A stretch of DNA of 64,000 nt. Origin: Chaetoderma sp. LZ-2023a. Its lineage: Eukaryota; Mollusca; Caudofoveata; Chaetodermatida; Chaetodermatidae. Location of the stretch: positions 37,731,443 through 37,795,442 of the forward strand of contig CM067373.1 in assembly GCA_034401795.1 (NCBI GenBank), given 5' to 3'. The translations under genes and the position numbers were made by a program. How positions within the stretch are numbered: position 1 is the stretch's first letter; every line of letters starts with the position of its first letter. The notes below the pieces were generated by a model. It had not been told where the DNA came from and ran no database searches. It was given only the letters and a program-made list of their open reading frames with translations. Of this stretch, positions 32,702 through 44,589 are shown piece by piece.

Positions 32702-33543
32702 CCGACTTTCTCTGTGAGCTGTTCTTTTCAGGACTAGCTCCCGTCACAATTGCTGGATACAAGTCAGCTTTGGCATCAGTTATCCCTTGTCTAGCCAACA
32801 GGGATAGTCCAGAGGTGGCCCAGTTAAATGTGATGGTGAAGGGAATGAACAATCTCCGACCGAGACAACCGGTTGTCATTCCAGCCTGGAGTCTATCGTT
32901 TGTGCTTAATGTACTGGCCAAGCACCCTTTCGAACCGTTGCGTTCGGCTAGTCTAAAGCATTTGACTCTAAAGGCGGTCTTTCTATTGGCAGCTTCCTCA
33001 GCTAGAAGGCACAGTGAGATCCATGCGCTTTCAGCAGAGAGGGACCGATTTATTGTCTCCGGAGAGGGTCTGCGTCTTCTGCCAAGAGCAGAGTTTATGT
33101 CAAAGAATCAATCTTTGAGATATCCGGGCAAACCGATCATAATACCGAAGTTAACAAGGTTTGATCGTGATGCCAGTGTCTGGTGCCCGGTCCGTGCTTT
33201 GACTAAGTACAGGAAACGGACTGACTCGTTACGGTCGAACGATAGACATCTATGGATCTGTCATAAGAAGCCTTATGGCGCCGCATCCATGGATACTATC
33301 TCTCGTTGGGTAGTCGAATGCATTCAGACTACTCATGAGCTGGCGACTGGGCACCAGGTGCAAGGCGCAAGGGCACACAATGTTAGGGGAATAGCCGCCT
33401 CGACCTCCCTTTACAGTGGTGTTCCATTAGAGGACATCATGGCCATTGCACAATGGCACTGTGAGTCCTCATTCACGGATTACTATATGAGGGATGTGTC
33501 AGACTCAGCCAATCCACTCGCTTTAGCTGTTTTGAAACGATAG
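32524..33543 (+). CDS. tyrosine recombinase of DIRS copy B, intact 339 aa
   Basis: The enzyme would insert the circular element DNA by strand exchange, in place of an integrase. A core-binding part (residues about 15-130) has RRRSTFKSYNNKVNRFADWC and LFFSGLAPVTIAGYKSALAS. The catalytic part has Arg161/162 in AASSARRHSEIHALS, the HxxR box at His285-Arg288 (ARAHNVRGIAAS), Trp311-His312 in IAQWHCESSF and the candidate nucleophile Tyr320 or Tyr321 in TDYYMRDVSD. The order R-HxxR-H/W-Y is that of the phage-integrase family. The ATG at 32524 lies inside the end of the RT gene, so the true start could be earlier. The stop is TAG at 33541. This is the only ORF of the three copies without a break. Confidence 0.9.
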   Translation: MDVIKQCSTSECFSRQAADFIAAARRRSTFKSYNNKVNRFADWCEEKGIDTFQSTIQQIADFLCELFFSGLAPVTIAGYKSALASVIPCLANRDSPEVAQLNVMVKGMNNLRPRQPVVIPAWSLSFVLNVLAKHPFEPLRSASLKHLTLKAVFLLAASSARRHSEIHALSAERDRFIVSGEGLRLLPRAEFMSKNQSLRYPGKPIIIPKLTRFDRDASVWCPVRALTKYRKRTDSLRSNDRHLWICHKKPYGAASMDTISRWVVECIQTTHELATGHQVQGARAHNVRGIAASTSLYSGVPLEDIMAIAQWHCESSFTDYYMRDVSDSANPLALAVLKR

Positions 33544-34044
33544 TTAAGTGACTACACTGCTCTTCTCCATTTTTTCACTTTGGTAAGAAAAGAATTTAAA
33601 AGCAGACATGGTCGAGCGAGAGGATGACAACCAGATTGTGTCACTGATGGCTGGACCAGTGAATGGTTGGAGGCGGTGCGTCTGGAGTCCATTTATCATG
33701 AGGTAATTCACGATTGAGAGTTTTTTGTATTATGTCTATATATCATGTTCAAACATCTTATATATTCATGCTCATTCCCAGGCTAATACATGTGTATATG
33801 CAAGGAGCAGTTAACCCTCTTGGCATATTTGTGTTTTCAGGCGAGATACATGTTCGTGAGTTCTCCCCCTTTTCTTAGGAGAAAAAGGGGGGGGGGCAGT
33901 GATGCGAATGTGATTCGGTTCCGTTAACTTGACGGTCCTTTTTAGGTCTCCGTTAGTCAAGTTTTAAGTCTAACTCTTTCTCCAAGGGGCAAAAGTAGCA
34001 TTTATGGCTTGCCCCTTCCCACCAGGTTACTGACCAAATCTGGT
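33544..34044. other. DIRS copy B 3' untranslated region
   Basis: Matches the same region of copy A; no gene. Confidence 0.6.
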
Positions 34045-34146
34045 GTATATCAGAAGTAACAGAATGGTGAGTATTGATCGAAGGAGAATGAAGGAAATGT
34101 AAATTTCCCTTTCTCTGAGATCTAACAATACTCACCATTCTGTTAC
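34045..34146 (+). repeat. internal complementary region of DIRS copy B
   Basis: Complement of the left outer end up to 34088 (GATCGAAGGAGAA), then of the right outer end from 34089 (TGAAGGAAATGTAAATTTCC). Confidence 0.9.
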
Positions 34147-34199
34147 GGACCCAGCCTCCCAGCCCCACGGAGGCAAGCCATGGATTTCTCTTGTTTGGT

Positions 34200-34395
34200 G
34201 GCTATGCAAACAATATGAGCTCTATGGTAGACGGGTACTCGGCAGTTGGGAGCCGAGTACCCGGTTCCAAGGAGTCGGTAAAGCTTTCTAAGTCTATAGT
34301 CCTAGAGCCAGCTGTCAAGGCCAGCTGTATATCAGAAGTAACAGAATGGTGAGTATTGTTAGATCTCGGAGAAAGGGAAATTTACATTTCCTTCA
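34200..34395 (+). repeat. right inverted terminal repeat of DIRS copy B
   Basis: Complement of 27369-27540, with outer end TTAGATCTCGGAGAAAGGG to CATTTCCTTCA. It contains the hairpin GGGTACTCGGC / GCCGAGTACCC. Confidence 0.9.
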
Positions 34396-34960
34396 GTTCA
34401 TTTTGAACATAGTTTTTTATATGTATTTTTCATATGGTGCCAAGCAAAGTCTGAGTCTGTTTATTTAGAGAAACTTAGATTTTGCTTTTATTAAGCTTTC
34501 CTTAACAAATTGTTCATTAGGGCAAATCCTGCCAGACCAAAAGAATGATGACTCACCAAATCATTCTTACTCCCCAAATGGTGGATTTAACATCATTACC
34601 CCAAACCAACAATATTTTAAGGATGGCCTATGTTGACAATTTCAAGTTCATTTCTGTGTGTCTGAGCCACAGTTCCAAACCTTTCCCTGAAGCATATGCC
34701 TTCGGGGTTATCCATTCAGTTTCTCTGCAGAGTATGCCTTCGGGGAGCATACATCAATTTATTGATTTGATTGCTCATTCACCTATTACCCTTTTTTGGC
34801 AATGCACTTTTATCTGAGCTTGTGCAATGATGATGAGGATGGCAGTCAAGATAAAACAGTTCAAACTCTAAAACTCTTATTCTCTTTGAACAGTCTGTAT
34901 ACTGTACATGTACATGACTAGTGATAATGGCAATAACCGGTTGTTTCAGTGGTCATAAGG
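34396..34960. other. intronic DNA, nothing recognised
   Basis: No gene seen. ATGCCTTCGGGG occurs twice (34698, 34735) as a short local repeat. Confidence 0.4.
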
Positions 34961-35545
34961 AATGTCAATTTGCATACCAAGAGAATATTTTTTATATCGA
35001 ACCACTGGAATGACTGGCCCAATTATTCCAGTTTTACAATTTCAAATATAGTATTAGTATTCACACATTTTGAAAAAATATTGGGATATTAAAATCGCCT
35101 CCATCCTCTGTCTGTACACCCATCCCATCCATCAGGTTATCTTCTCCTAAACCATTGGGTGGAATTCAACCAAATTTGGTATGTGCATTACCCCTATGAT
35201 TGCACTTTGCGTGACAACATTTAGATTTGACTCTACCCCCAAGGGGGTCAGGGAGCCGGATCAAAAGTCAAATATCCTAAAAACTCCATCACTCTATCTC
35301 CTCCAAAATCATTGTGTGGAATTCAACCAAATTTCATCTGTGCGTTACCCAAATAATTGTGGATTGCGTGGTAACATGTACATTTGGCTCCACCCCCCAT
35401 TGAGAAATGTGCAATTGAAGACCAAGAGAAGACTTTTTTAATAAACCACTGGAAGGACTGGCACCATATAAACCAGTGCAATCATTTCAGTGAAAAAATT
35501 TCAAAATTAATCTCAAAGTTTGCAAATGGACATTTTCTAAGAAAT
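34961..35545 (+). repeat. two decayed P2 hairpin copies
   Basis: 34965-35055 (CATACCAAGAGAATATTTTT, ACTGGAATGACTGG / ATTCCAGTTTTACAA) and 35405-35540 (AGACCAAGAGAAGACTTTTT, ACCACTGGAAGGACTGG). Between them CAACCAAATTTGGTATGTG and CAACCAAATTTCATCTGTG repeat. Confidence 0.55.
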
Positions 35546-36092
<547 letters not shown>

Positions 36093-36177
36093 CATTTTGT
36101 CACCAGTGCCTCAAAGTGCTACTCATTTTGATTAACCGAATACAAATATATATTACATTTTTGGGCTCCGTTATAAT

Positions 36178-36425
36178 GTCCATTTGCAGATCAAGAGAAG
36201 ACTATTTTTTTAAATTATCACTGGAATTTACAGATAAGATCATTTAACATTAAAACGAAAATGAGTTCTACTTTTGCTTGATCAGGGTCCATTTATATGC
36301 CAAGCGAAAACTATTTTAAACATTACAACTGAAATGACCGTCTCGGTTACCAAGCCACTCATTGCATTGGTAAATTTACAAAACTAATTTCCTGTTTGCC
36401 TGCAAATGGAAATTCATGGAGACCA
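36178..36425 (+). repeat. P2 hairpin remains
   Basis: A left half at 36178-36240 (TCCATTTGCAGATCAAGAGA), then a fuller copy at 36285-36420 with GGTTACCAAGCC centre and TGCCTGCAAATGGA arm. Confidence 0.5.
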
Positions 36426-36609
36426 TTGCAAAGGCCACTTTGGCCTTCCTGGCCATAATAGAGTTAGCGTGACACAAGATTGTGCAACTTGTTTACCGAC
36501 TTTTCCACAGCATTCCGATTGGGCCCCTAGAAGCTATTGGTTTGATTGTCATCTATTGAGTCCCTGATTCCAGGTCCCATTCATGGCATATTTAGGCTGG
36601 TTTATATTT

Positions 36610-37260
36610 CAGCCTATTATTACCTCACCTGGCCAGAATGGCCAAGTGAGCTTATGCCATGGCGACTGTCCGGCATCCGTCCGTCAACTTTTTCCTTTAA
36701 ACGACTTCTCAATAACCGCAGGGATGATTTCAATTATATTTGGCAGGAAGTATCCTTAGGGCATAGGGATCCAAGTTTGTTCAAACAAAGCCGATCGGCT
36801 TTAAAAATCTTCTCTGAAACTGCTTGGTGCATTGATTCAAAACTCAAGAAATATCATATAGGGCAAGAGCTGAACCAAGTTTGTTCGAAGGAACTTGATT
36901 GGCCAAATGGTTCGGCAGCCATCTTGGATGACCCAGTTTTCGTGAAAACGACTTATTCTGCAGAACCGCTGAACGGATCGGGTTGAAATTTTGGGGATAT
37001 CATTATGGACTAAGGGCCATTAAAGTTTGTTCATGGGAAGTTGATAGGTAAAAAACATGGCTGCCGTGGACCAATCAAATTTTAGCGTGTTTGCCTGCCA
37101 TATTCAATTTTTTTATTTGATGGATTTTGAAGCCGAAATTGGTTTTCTTAACACTGCTTACTTGTCAGTCAGCTTTCGTGTAGCGATAACCCCATCCGTC
37201 TTCTGTATGTCCGTCCATCCATCTGTTTGTCCGTCACCAACAATGGCGGCTCATTTTGTT
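36610..37260 (+). repeat. partial CACCTGGCC-type dispersed repeat
   Basis: It starts with TCACCTGGCCAGAATGGCCA then AGTGAGCTTATGCCATGGCG and CCGTCCGTCAAC, the same head as at 56175. The body then diverges; GTCCGTCCATCCATCTG recurs at 37190. The 146-codon frame over the first part is not a gene. Confidence 0.6.
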
Positions 37261-37557
37261 ATTTCTTGACGGATTGACACCAAACTTGGTCACAATGTTA
37301 ATGACGGCATCTAATATCGGCATTGTGAAAATGAAACTGATAGGACGTCAAATGCCAGAGTTATCACTCCTTAAATATTTGCAGTTTCACTTTCATAGGG
37401 CAAATAATGGTTTGTTCCCACTGTCCATTGATTTATCACCATGTCAGATTTTATTGCCAAACTAGATATTAAATTCCAATTAACAGATTAACCTTTCCAA
37501 TACTTCAGAAATATTTAAGATATGTATTATGTGCTCTGACATCTATGCTCTTAAAAA
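37261..37557. other. intronic DNA, nothing recognised
   Basis: GACACCAAACTTGGTCACAA at 37276 resembles units of the 26640 repeat. No gene. Confidence 0.4.
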
Positions 37558-37948
37558 TATTTGAAATGTATTTGATTGAAAGGTGTTGCTGCCTTAGGCA
37601 GCAATGAAAGTTGTTGCTGCCTTTCAGTCAAATTATTTTCTAAATCAACTCCAGCTCACCCTACCCTTGCTGCTAACTCGGTGATTCAGCCAGATGTGCA
37701 TGTGTTAAATGGATTGTGTGGTGGTGGAGAATAACCTGCTATAAAGACCACTTACCTGCCTTTAGAGACCATTTTCTTCAAATTGTATTTAAACCTCTAG
37801 TAACCATCTGACTGAGTTTTTGCATACGACATATTCCAAAGGTTATATCTCTGAACCTGATAAATATTTTGAAAACAATTGGACTGAAAGTTGTTGGTGG
37901 CTAAGCCACCAACAACTTTCAGTCGAATTGTTTTCAAAATATTCAACA
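37558..37948 (+). repeat. two P1 hairpins
   Basis: 37558-37645 (TGAAAGGTGTTGCTGCC / GGCAGC..) and 37860-37948. The second has arms AATATTTTGAAAACAATTGG.. and ..TTGTTTTCAAAATATT, with a GTTGTTGGTGGC / GCCACCAACAAC stem, one mismatch and a 3-base loop. Confidence 0.8.
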
Positions 37949-38257
37949 AGTCAAGAGCTTTTGAAAATTGAAATTATTGGCTGCACTGGCTTGCAGCAGT
38001 GAGACAGTTAAGAAACCAGCTGTTGTTAGCACTGATATCATCTATTTTCACTTAAACATTGTTCAAAATCACTAATGCAAAAAAAAACAGTCCAGAGATT
38101 GTTGTCAATATCTCGAAAACTAAATCATTTGACTGAAAGTCATTGGAAGTGACACTGATGGATGTAAAACTTAAGTAAGATTAGTTGAAATGCCAATGTT
38201 CCAGGTGAGCGATACAGGCCCATTGTAACCTCCGCAGTTTTATAGTGGTAACCATTT
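37949..38257. other. intronic DNA, nothing recognised
   Basis: No gene or repeat recognised. Confidence 0.4.
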
Positions 38258-38575
38258 ATGGGGACGCTGAAAATGCACGACATGAAAATGCCTGACATGG
38301 AAAATGACAGACATGAAAATGAGAGATGCGGAAAATGGCAGACACTTAAAGATTGTTCTGTACATGAAAATGCACGCTTGGAAAATTACAGACATGAAAA
38401 TGCAGGCTTGGAAAATGGCGGACATGAAAATGCAGGCTTGGAAAATGAAGGGACAAGAAGCTGCTGGTATAAAAAATGCAGGACTAGAAAATGCACGACA
38501 TGAAAATGCCAGACAAGAATATGTCAGACATGAAATGCAGGACTAGAAAATGCAGGCTTGAAAATGACAGACAAA
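38258..38575 (+). repeat. short-unit minisatellite (GACATGAAAATGC)
   Basis: About 20 variable units of 12-14 bases alternating GACATGAAAATGC with GCTTGGAAAATG or GACTAGAAAATG. Two frames stay open through it only because of the repeat. Confidence 0.85.
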
Positions 38576-38699
38576 TTAGCGTGTGCGCATAAAAAGCCAA
38601 TACTAGGTTTAGTAAGACTTGGAATATGGATACCTCAGACTTCAACTCAAACACTTGAATACCCTAAGAGCAAGTAGATTACATCTTTATTCTACTACC

Positions 38700-39065
38700 C
38701 CCACTCCAATGAACCTTTCCATTTTTAGCTATGCCCCGCCCATCACTAGCTAAGCTCCACCCACACCTCGCCGTGTTAGGATTGATCGATCCCCAAATTC
38801 CCTAGCTATCAATTTCCTGAAAACTATACAGGGAAGCTGTTGAATATTTTGTAACTAATTTGACTGGATAGGCAGCAACAGCGCCCAGTCAAATTGGTTT
38901 CAAAATATTCAACAGTATATTTATTAAATAGTAAAAGCAAACAATTTGTACAACAACGCAAAGACCGTCTTCAAATATGCGTTTGTGACGTACTTATCGA
39001 CGTCATTCATGACGTCATTCATTATGATGTCATTGTACACATCACACAGTTCATTATGACGTCAT
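38700..39065 (-). repeat. P1 foldback element, reversed
   Basis: CGCCCATCACTAGCTAAGC, GATTGATCGATCCCC, GAAAACTATACAGGG, the hairpin (38842-38915), then TATTTATTAAATAG, TGACGTACTT and several GACGTCAT words at 39000-39065. Same order as the copy at 23360, complementary. Confidence 0.7.
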
Positions 39066-39129
39066 ATGATGGGTGGGTGGGTACTCTGGAAAGGTGAATT
39101 GTACATACAAGAAGAACATACCGGATATA

Positions 39130-39995
39130 AAACTGTCAGACAGATTCAGATTTAGATTCTTTATTACAATAACCCAAACATGAGGATATGGCAAGTACGA
39201 ATACAGACAGTACGTGACAAATAATAAATGCAAACTCATGAAAATAAAACTATAGTATGTCATAGGAATAGCAAATTATACAATTTATATATACATATGT
39301 GTAATTGGTGGACATCGGAATTATGAGGGCAATAGTGTCTTTCGTTTTTGAGCGACGGTATTTACAAAACTGGTAACGATTCTTACAATATCGCAGTTTG
39401 CAAGAAGACATTAAAAATTCAAATTGTTCATTGTCAGATAGTGTGTCAAATATTGTGCATTATGATAGACTATCGAACAATTGAACTCTCAACAAGAAAA
39501 GCAGCACAATCTAACATAAAATGCTTTTCATCTTCTACACATGCCAGAATTGTACGATTTGCATAGTCAAGCATCGGGTGAAACTTTGGGTCGGGAATAT
39601 CGATCACTTTCAATTCGCAGGGAATGTGCACTTAACCGTAGTTTAGAGAACTCGCGACGTTAATTTACCAGAGGCTCCGCTAAGACATAACTTTCTATTT
39701 GACATGGCTTCTTATAAAGTTTATAGGAACGTGGTTTGCGGTTATTATCAGAGTCTTTTATATGACCCAGCCATTGAGGAACATACACCTGTTTCAAACT
39801 GGCTTGGAAGGTGTGTATACAATTTCCTGAAGGAATGAAGCGTTTCTTGTCCCACGCATTCACCATGCCAAAATGTGAAAGAAGTAATTTTATGCAGGTA
39901 TACCAATTAAAAATTCTTTCTGAAGTTTCATATGACTCTAAATAGACAAGAAAGACAGGATGTGAAAATGGCAGACAAAATAGCATCTATGCATA
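39130..39995 (-). pseudogene. CR1-type LINE, C-terminal end
   Basis: On the - strand one frame (39986 to 39660) ends with VYVPQWLGHIKDSDNN and RSYKLYKK. After a stop the same frame continues with REFSKLRLSAHSLRIESDRY and then C-VEDEKHFMLDC-type residues, now in other frames. This is the usual ending of CR1/Jockey LINE ORFs (a KLRxSxHxLxIExGRY motif, then EDExHFxxxC). The 3' end has AATAAAGAATC and TCTGAATCTG words (about 39130-39160). It is dead, with several stops and shifts. Confidence 0.7.
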
Positions 39996-40069
39996 AAGGA
40001 CAATAGTAGGTTTAGTCACGCTTGGAGCATGCACACTTCAGACTTCAACTCAAACACTTGCATACTTTG

Positions 40070-40262
40070 TAGAATGTCATACATTCCAGGAAGCTAGGGA
40101 TTCTTTATTTTCTGAGTTATCTAGCTGTTCTAACTTTGATTCTTTAAATGAGCACAACAAATTTGTCTTTTTAATGTCAAGCAATCATGGCTCTTCAGAC
40201 ATATCTAAGATGATTCTAAAATTTGTCAATGTCATTATGGAGAAACGAAATGCCTTGAGGTA
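40070..40262 (+). pseudogene. LINE ORF tail scrap
   Basis: One frame reads CHTFQEARDSLFSELSSC, HNKFVFLMSSN and SKMILKFVNVIMEKRNALR before a stop (40261). This F-x-FLMS and KFV..I...R pattern closes many LINE ORFs. Confidence 0.55.
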
Positions 40263-40334
40263 ATGTTTGCCACTTCATCGTAAGATTTATAAAATCTGTA
40301 TACTAATATAACAGCTGCACATAAATAACTCTAA

Positions 40335-40760
40335 TGCTGAGATCCGATCAGTCACTCAAGTATATGATGTCAGAATCAATTACGCCATATGTAGGCTGAC
40401 ATCACAATCAAATTACCTAAAGAATGACGAATTTAACTCAACCATAATCATTTAAAAGTCCGTCAAGTTTACTGATCCTCTGAATGGTTAATTACTATCT
40501 AATGAACATTCTGTTGGCATTTTGAGGCTAGTTTGGCTGGGTGTTGGTACACTCGTAGACTGCAATGGCGCCTGGTCTGGTTAGTTTCAAAATATTCAGC
40601 AACCTATATGTATAGTCACCTTGAAAAAAGGGGATCCTGTGACCTCAGGGTTCAAAGTACATAAATTCATCCAAACACGCTCAGAATGTGGGCGGGGCTT
40701 AGCTGCAAACGTTCGGCGCATAACTTGATATGGATCAATCTTTTGCAGTAGTTAATCCGG
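40335..40760 (+). repeat. P1 foldback element, full order
   Basis: GAGATCCGATCAGTCACTCA, TGACATCACAATCAAATTAC, GAACATTCTGTTGG, hairpin with TTTGAGGCTAGTTTGGCTGG / GGTTAGTTTCAAAATATTC, then TCACCTTGAAAAAAGGGGA. Confidence 0.65.
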
Positions 40761-40967
40761 ACGCTTTGTACAATATCCGTATATATTTAATTAAGTAGTG
40801 TTATTTATATAGGGCCTATAGTTATTTTATATATCTTGTTTATTTATACGATTGTACTTGTATTGCTGTATCCTTATGTTGGATTTTTGCAATGAACTAT
40901 CTTGCATACCCGTAGCATGTAGATTACAGTTTTTTCTGCTGGGCTGCTATGTAAATGTCGTCTATTT

Positions 40968-41110
40968 TGTGAACAATTTGATTGAAAGTCACTGTTGCTG
41001 AATATAGCAGCAGGATACTTACTGACTAATTTGAAATCATTTTGACTGACGGTAGTTATTAGTGCCACCGCAAACACTGACTTTCAGTACGATTTTAAAA
41101 TAATCAGGGG
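40968..41110 (+). repeat. P1-like hairpin, decayed
   Basis: TGATTGAAAGTCACTGTTGC with two later blocks, CATTTTGACTGACGG and GACTTTCAGTACGATTTTAA. Confidence 0.45.
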
Positions 41111-41594
41111 ACCTATTTATATTAGCAAGTATTAGATAAGTAAGTGTTAATACCGAGAGAGGAGATAATCGGCGAGAATGCTGATGAGGCGTTTAATTTC
41201 GTCAAAACAATATTCTTCTCGCTGATTAGCTTATTACTCCGAGTCTCGTAAATGGCTTTCACATGCTTTATTATATTGGAATCAAAGTAATCAAAATCTT
41301 TGCTAAATATGGCTCTTCATGAGACCGCAACGACTCCAACAACTTTGAAAGTCACATTCCCAAAATACTCAGCAGATTTGAAAATACAATTTTGGGGGTT
41401 CAGTGTTGAAACTCTCCCTGGACACGCATTTCTCCTCAGTATGAAGGATATGAGATATGATTGAATCACCCATGATATATAAGGTAACGGTATGGAGGAC
41501 ACGATTTTGAGACGGTATTGAACTCGCTGAAAATGTAAGGAGTAATAATAATTATTGCTGCAGAATCTCAAGGGTTTTATTAAAATTGAGATCT
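41111..41594. other. intronic DNA, nothing recognised
   Basis: No gene seen. Confidence 0.4.
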
Positions 41595-41795
41595 TTAACC
41601 ATTTAACACGGTCTTGAGAAATGTCTATTTGCAGACCAAGAGAAGACTATTTTTGAAAATTTACCACTGGAATGACTGGCTCTATTGAGTCAGTCACTCC
41701 ATTGGTAAATTTTCAAAAATAGTCTTCTTGATCTACAAATGGACATTTTCTATGAGAAAGATTGAAATTTCCTTGAAAAGATTGAAGGTGTAAAG
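41595..41795 (+). repeat. P2 foldback MITE copy
   Basis: Left TTAACCATTTAACACGGTCT. The hairpin 41623-41745 has AGACCAAGAGAAGACTATTT and TTTCAAAAATAGTCTTCTTG arms around GGCTCTATTGAGTC. The right end is decayed (GAAGGTGTAAAG). Confidence 0.65.
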
Positions 41796-43034
41796 ATGCG
41801 TTATCTGGCAGCCCAGAAAATTCACCGTATGACACCTTCACATCAGGCGTACAAAAGCACCATTTGGCGAGCTTTGATCCTTTTCTGTTGGTGTTCCCCT
41901 TTAAATAAGTTTAATTAGCGCCTACAGATGTTTTTTTAAGACTATCAAAATAGTCATGTTGCAGCGTTGGATAGTCAATTTTCTCGTTTAGGTTGAATGA
42001 AGTCTTTATGGTTTTGTACAGGATGCTGCAGACTAAATGTATATTATGCAGCATATTGTATTTTACCTTATGACCTCTATTGGCATATCAGGATGTCTAT
42101 CGTTTGTATCATTTAAAGGGCATGACAAGCAAGAATTAGATTTTTTTTTAAACTGCCAAGAATATAAGCTTTTATTACATTTTATGAATTAAAAATACTT
42201 TAACAAATTTTCACTAACTCTATCACTGTTACAATTTAGGCTAAAGTCATGAATTTTGACAAGCCAAAAAATGTGCGGTATGATGTCATTGCTGGAATCG
42301 TAAACCACATGGAGATATATTTGTTTGCATGTGTGGTAACAGCCTGTACTCCCGGCAAAACACTGGTGTAACAAATTTATTACCCATCAGACGTCAGCGA
42401 GAGATTAAGAAGGAGAGAGAGAGAGAGAGAGAGAATTTTATCTTATCTTAAACATTGTCACTTTTCAACACTTTATGACGTCAGTTTCAGAATGCATCAA
42501 CACTTATGACGTCATGAGCTTCGCCATTGGCTATTGTTACGTCATAATTAATCTGCGCATTAAGACTAAAACATGATGTTCGCGCGGAGGATACCTTGTA
42601 GTATTGCCCTCGCGTGAGGGAAATACCATGGTCAAGTTCGACTCGCTAACCATAGTCAGTTTCATTGTTTACTGATCATGCGCAGTTGCTATGCCCAGTC
42701 GAACTTGATCATAGTCGACTATAGTTTGTTGGTACCCGATTCCCTATTGAATTACTATTGCAGAAAATTTGGAGCCGGGTACCAGTCTCCATTAACCCTT
42801 TCTGTCATCTGTTTTAATGAGCTACGAAAATTGGTTATTTTTGTCTGCTAAGACGTCAAAAAGCGTCCATATGACATAAAGTGGGAATGAATAGGGGCTT
42901 GGGAACATTGCCATACAGTGGGAAAGCATAATTTCATCAAACCTAAGTTATTTAATGAAACGGACGGACGGAGGGGATTATAATATCCCAAACGTTTTTT
43001 CAAAACGTGGGGATAATAAATATAGAAGGTTTAT
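41796..43034. other. intronic DNA with minor repeats
   Basis: A (GA)n run lies at 42414-42434. GGTACCCGATTCC / GGGTACCAG around 42730-42785 could pair. ACGTGGGGATAATAAATAT at 43005 is shared with 23241. No gene. Confidence 0.5.
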
Positions 43035-43760
43035 CAACAAGAGGCCAAAGCGCCTGTAGCGCTCACCTGAACCATGAACATTTGAACTATTTGCATTTAA
43101 ATACAGGTAGACATGGTGGATAAGTTTAAAAAAAATTCAAGATGGGCACCAAAGAAATTGACCAATCAATACGGTATTCTCATTTGGTATGTTGAAGGAA
43201 GCCTGCTGCCATAGGATCATTCCACACAAATTTCGTTGAAATTGGGCCACCAATTAAGGAGTAGCATTTTAAATGGTTCTAGAAAATGTCCAAAAAATTC
43301 AAATGGCCACTAAAAATCAATTTTAAAAGAAAATTTATGATTTTCGCTCAAAAAATCGACCCATTTAAATTCTGAATAGATGTTCCGGAGCCTACTAGGA
43401 GAGGGTCTGCCCAGTCCAACTAGGGTTCAATGCCGATACTGATGAGTACCATTTTGACAATTTCCGCTAATTTTTTCATAGAATCTTAAGATTTTCACCT
43501 AAAAAAGGTTAACGAATCAATATTCTATATACAAGTTCTAAAGTCTAACCCCAATAGGGTCCTTCCAGCCAAAGTAAATTGAAATCTGCCAAGTGTTTTA
43601 ACAATTTCCGGTAAATTTTTCATAAAAATCTAAAAATTTCACACAAGAAACTGACCACTCAAGATTCTTTATAAAAATTCTGAAGCCAAAAACATTAGGG
43701 TTCTTCCATCCAAATTAGGTTCAAATCTGACAGCGGTTAGGAGTAGCGTATTTAAGCACA
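43035..43760 (-). repeat. CCAAATTTGG-type dispersed repeat, reversed copy
   Basis: It opens with AGAGGCCAAAGCGCCTGTAG and CGCTCACCTGAACCATGAAC, the complement of the 3' end at 57220-57262. It has decayed units around 43200, 43410, 43560 and 43705, and closes near GACTGATGGACGACTGCCGC. Confidence 0.65.
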
Positions 43761-43989
43761 TGTTGACTGATGGACGACTGCCGCCATGCATCACTGACCT
43801 TGATCTTAGGCCTTTTGACCCCAAGATGATTGTGTGATGCCATAAGTAGGCATGTGTCCAAGTTTGAGTTCAGAATGATTAGCACATAGCACAATATCCA
43901 TTTACTTACACAATGGCAATTTATTAATAAGCTGAGCGACTGGCGCTGATTAAGTTATTGACACATCTTGAGTAGTCCTGTGTCCAGAA
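43761..43989. other. intronic DNA, nothing recognised
   Basis: No gene seen. Confidence 0.4.
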
Positions 43990-44380
43990 TTGCTGGAGTG
44001 AGTCGGCCGAGGTCAAATTCCATAACCTCCTTGGTACTATGCAGGTTCTCGATTTATCAATATAACCCTAAGCAGGCTTCGAAATGGCTGTAGCTCCTTA
44101 AATAAACACATATTTGACAACATTTTGTTGGATAACCCTAGCTGTGCATGTGGACACTCAGAGCAATCTGCCACGTTAGCCACTACCTGTTCCACTGCCC
44201 TATTCTTAACAACCAAAGAATCCTCTTGCAAAATGACCTTGCATTAAAAGATATCTCCCTTATGACTTTAATGGTTAAGCAACTCCTATATGGCAACGAA
44301 AACCTTGGCGTGGAAACAAACATTCTAACATCTTCCATCCTTTATGAATATATAATTAGAACTAACCACTCTAAATAATC
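43990..44380 (+). pseudogene. LINE ORF tail, copy 1
   Basis: A frame reads YYAGSRFINITLSRLRNGCS and NPSCACGHSEQSAT, then after a shift HYLFHCPILNNQRILLQNDL and LTSSILYEYIIRTN to the stop near 44379. The CxCG...HYxFxC pattern is the usual end of a CR1/L2-type ORF. Confidence 0.65.
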
Positions 44381-44589
44381 CCTCAAATATCTTCTAGCCA
44401 AGCAGCCGCAATATAAAATCTAGGTGACCTAATAACCTAACCAACGATGCATAAAGTTGTACATAAAACTCAACTGAGCAGCATTCACATCACCTACAAG
44501 CGCAATTGAGCGACTAGACTTGGTCTTTTCAATGACAAGTCCCCGAATAAACTAATTCTATACGATGTAATGCATATCCTGCTCACTAT

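Larger units (their letters stand above)
27369..34395 (+). mobile_element. DIRS-like tyrosine-recombinase retrotransposon, copy B
   Basis: 7.03 kb with the same plan as copy A: left inverted repeat (27369-27540), gag-like ORF, RT/RNase H, intact tyrosine recombinase, internal complementary region (34045-34146) and right inverted repeat (34200-34395). It is the best-preserved copy. No target duplication is evident, as expected for recombinase-mediated insertion of a circle. It lies sense in TBCB intron 3. Confidence 0.92.

Noticed and set aside
36546-36986. 146-codon open frame as a gene
   Set aside because: It lies over the head of the CACCTGGCC dispersed repeat and shows no domain.
38240-38546. 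Met/Lys/Asn repeat proteins
   Set aside because: Open only because of the GACATGAAAATGC minisatellite.
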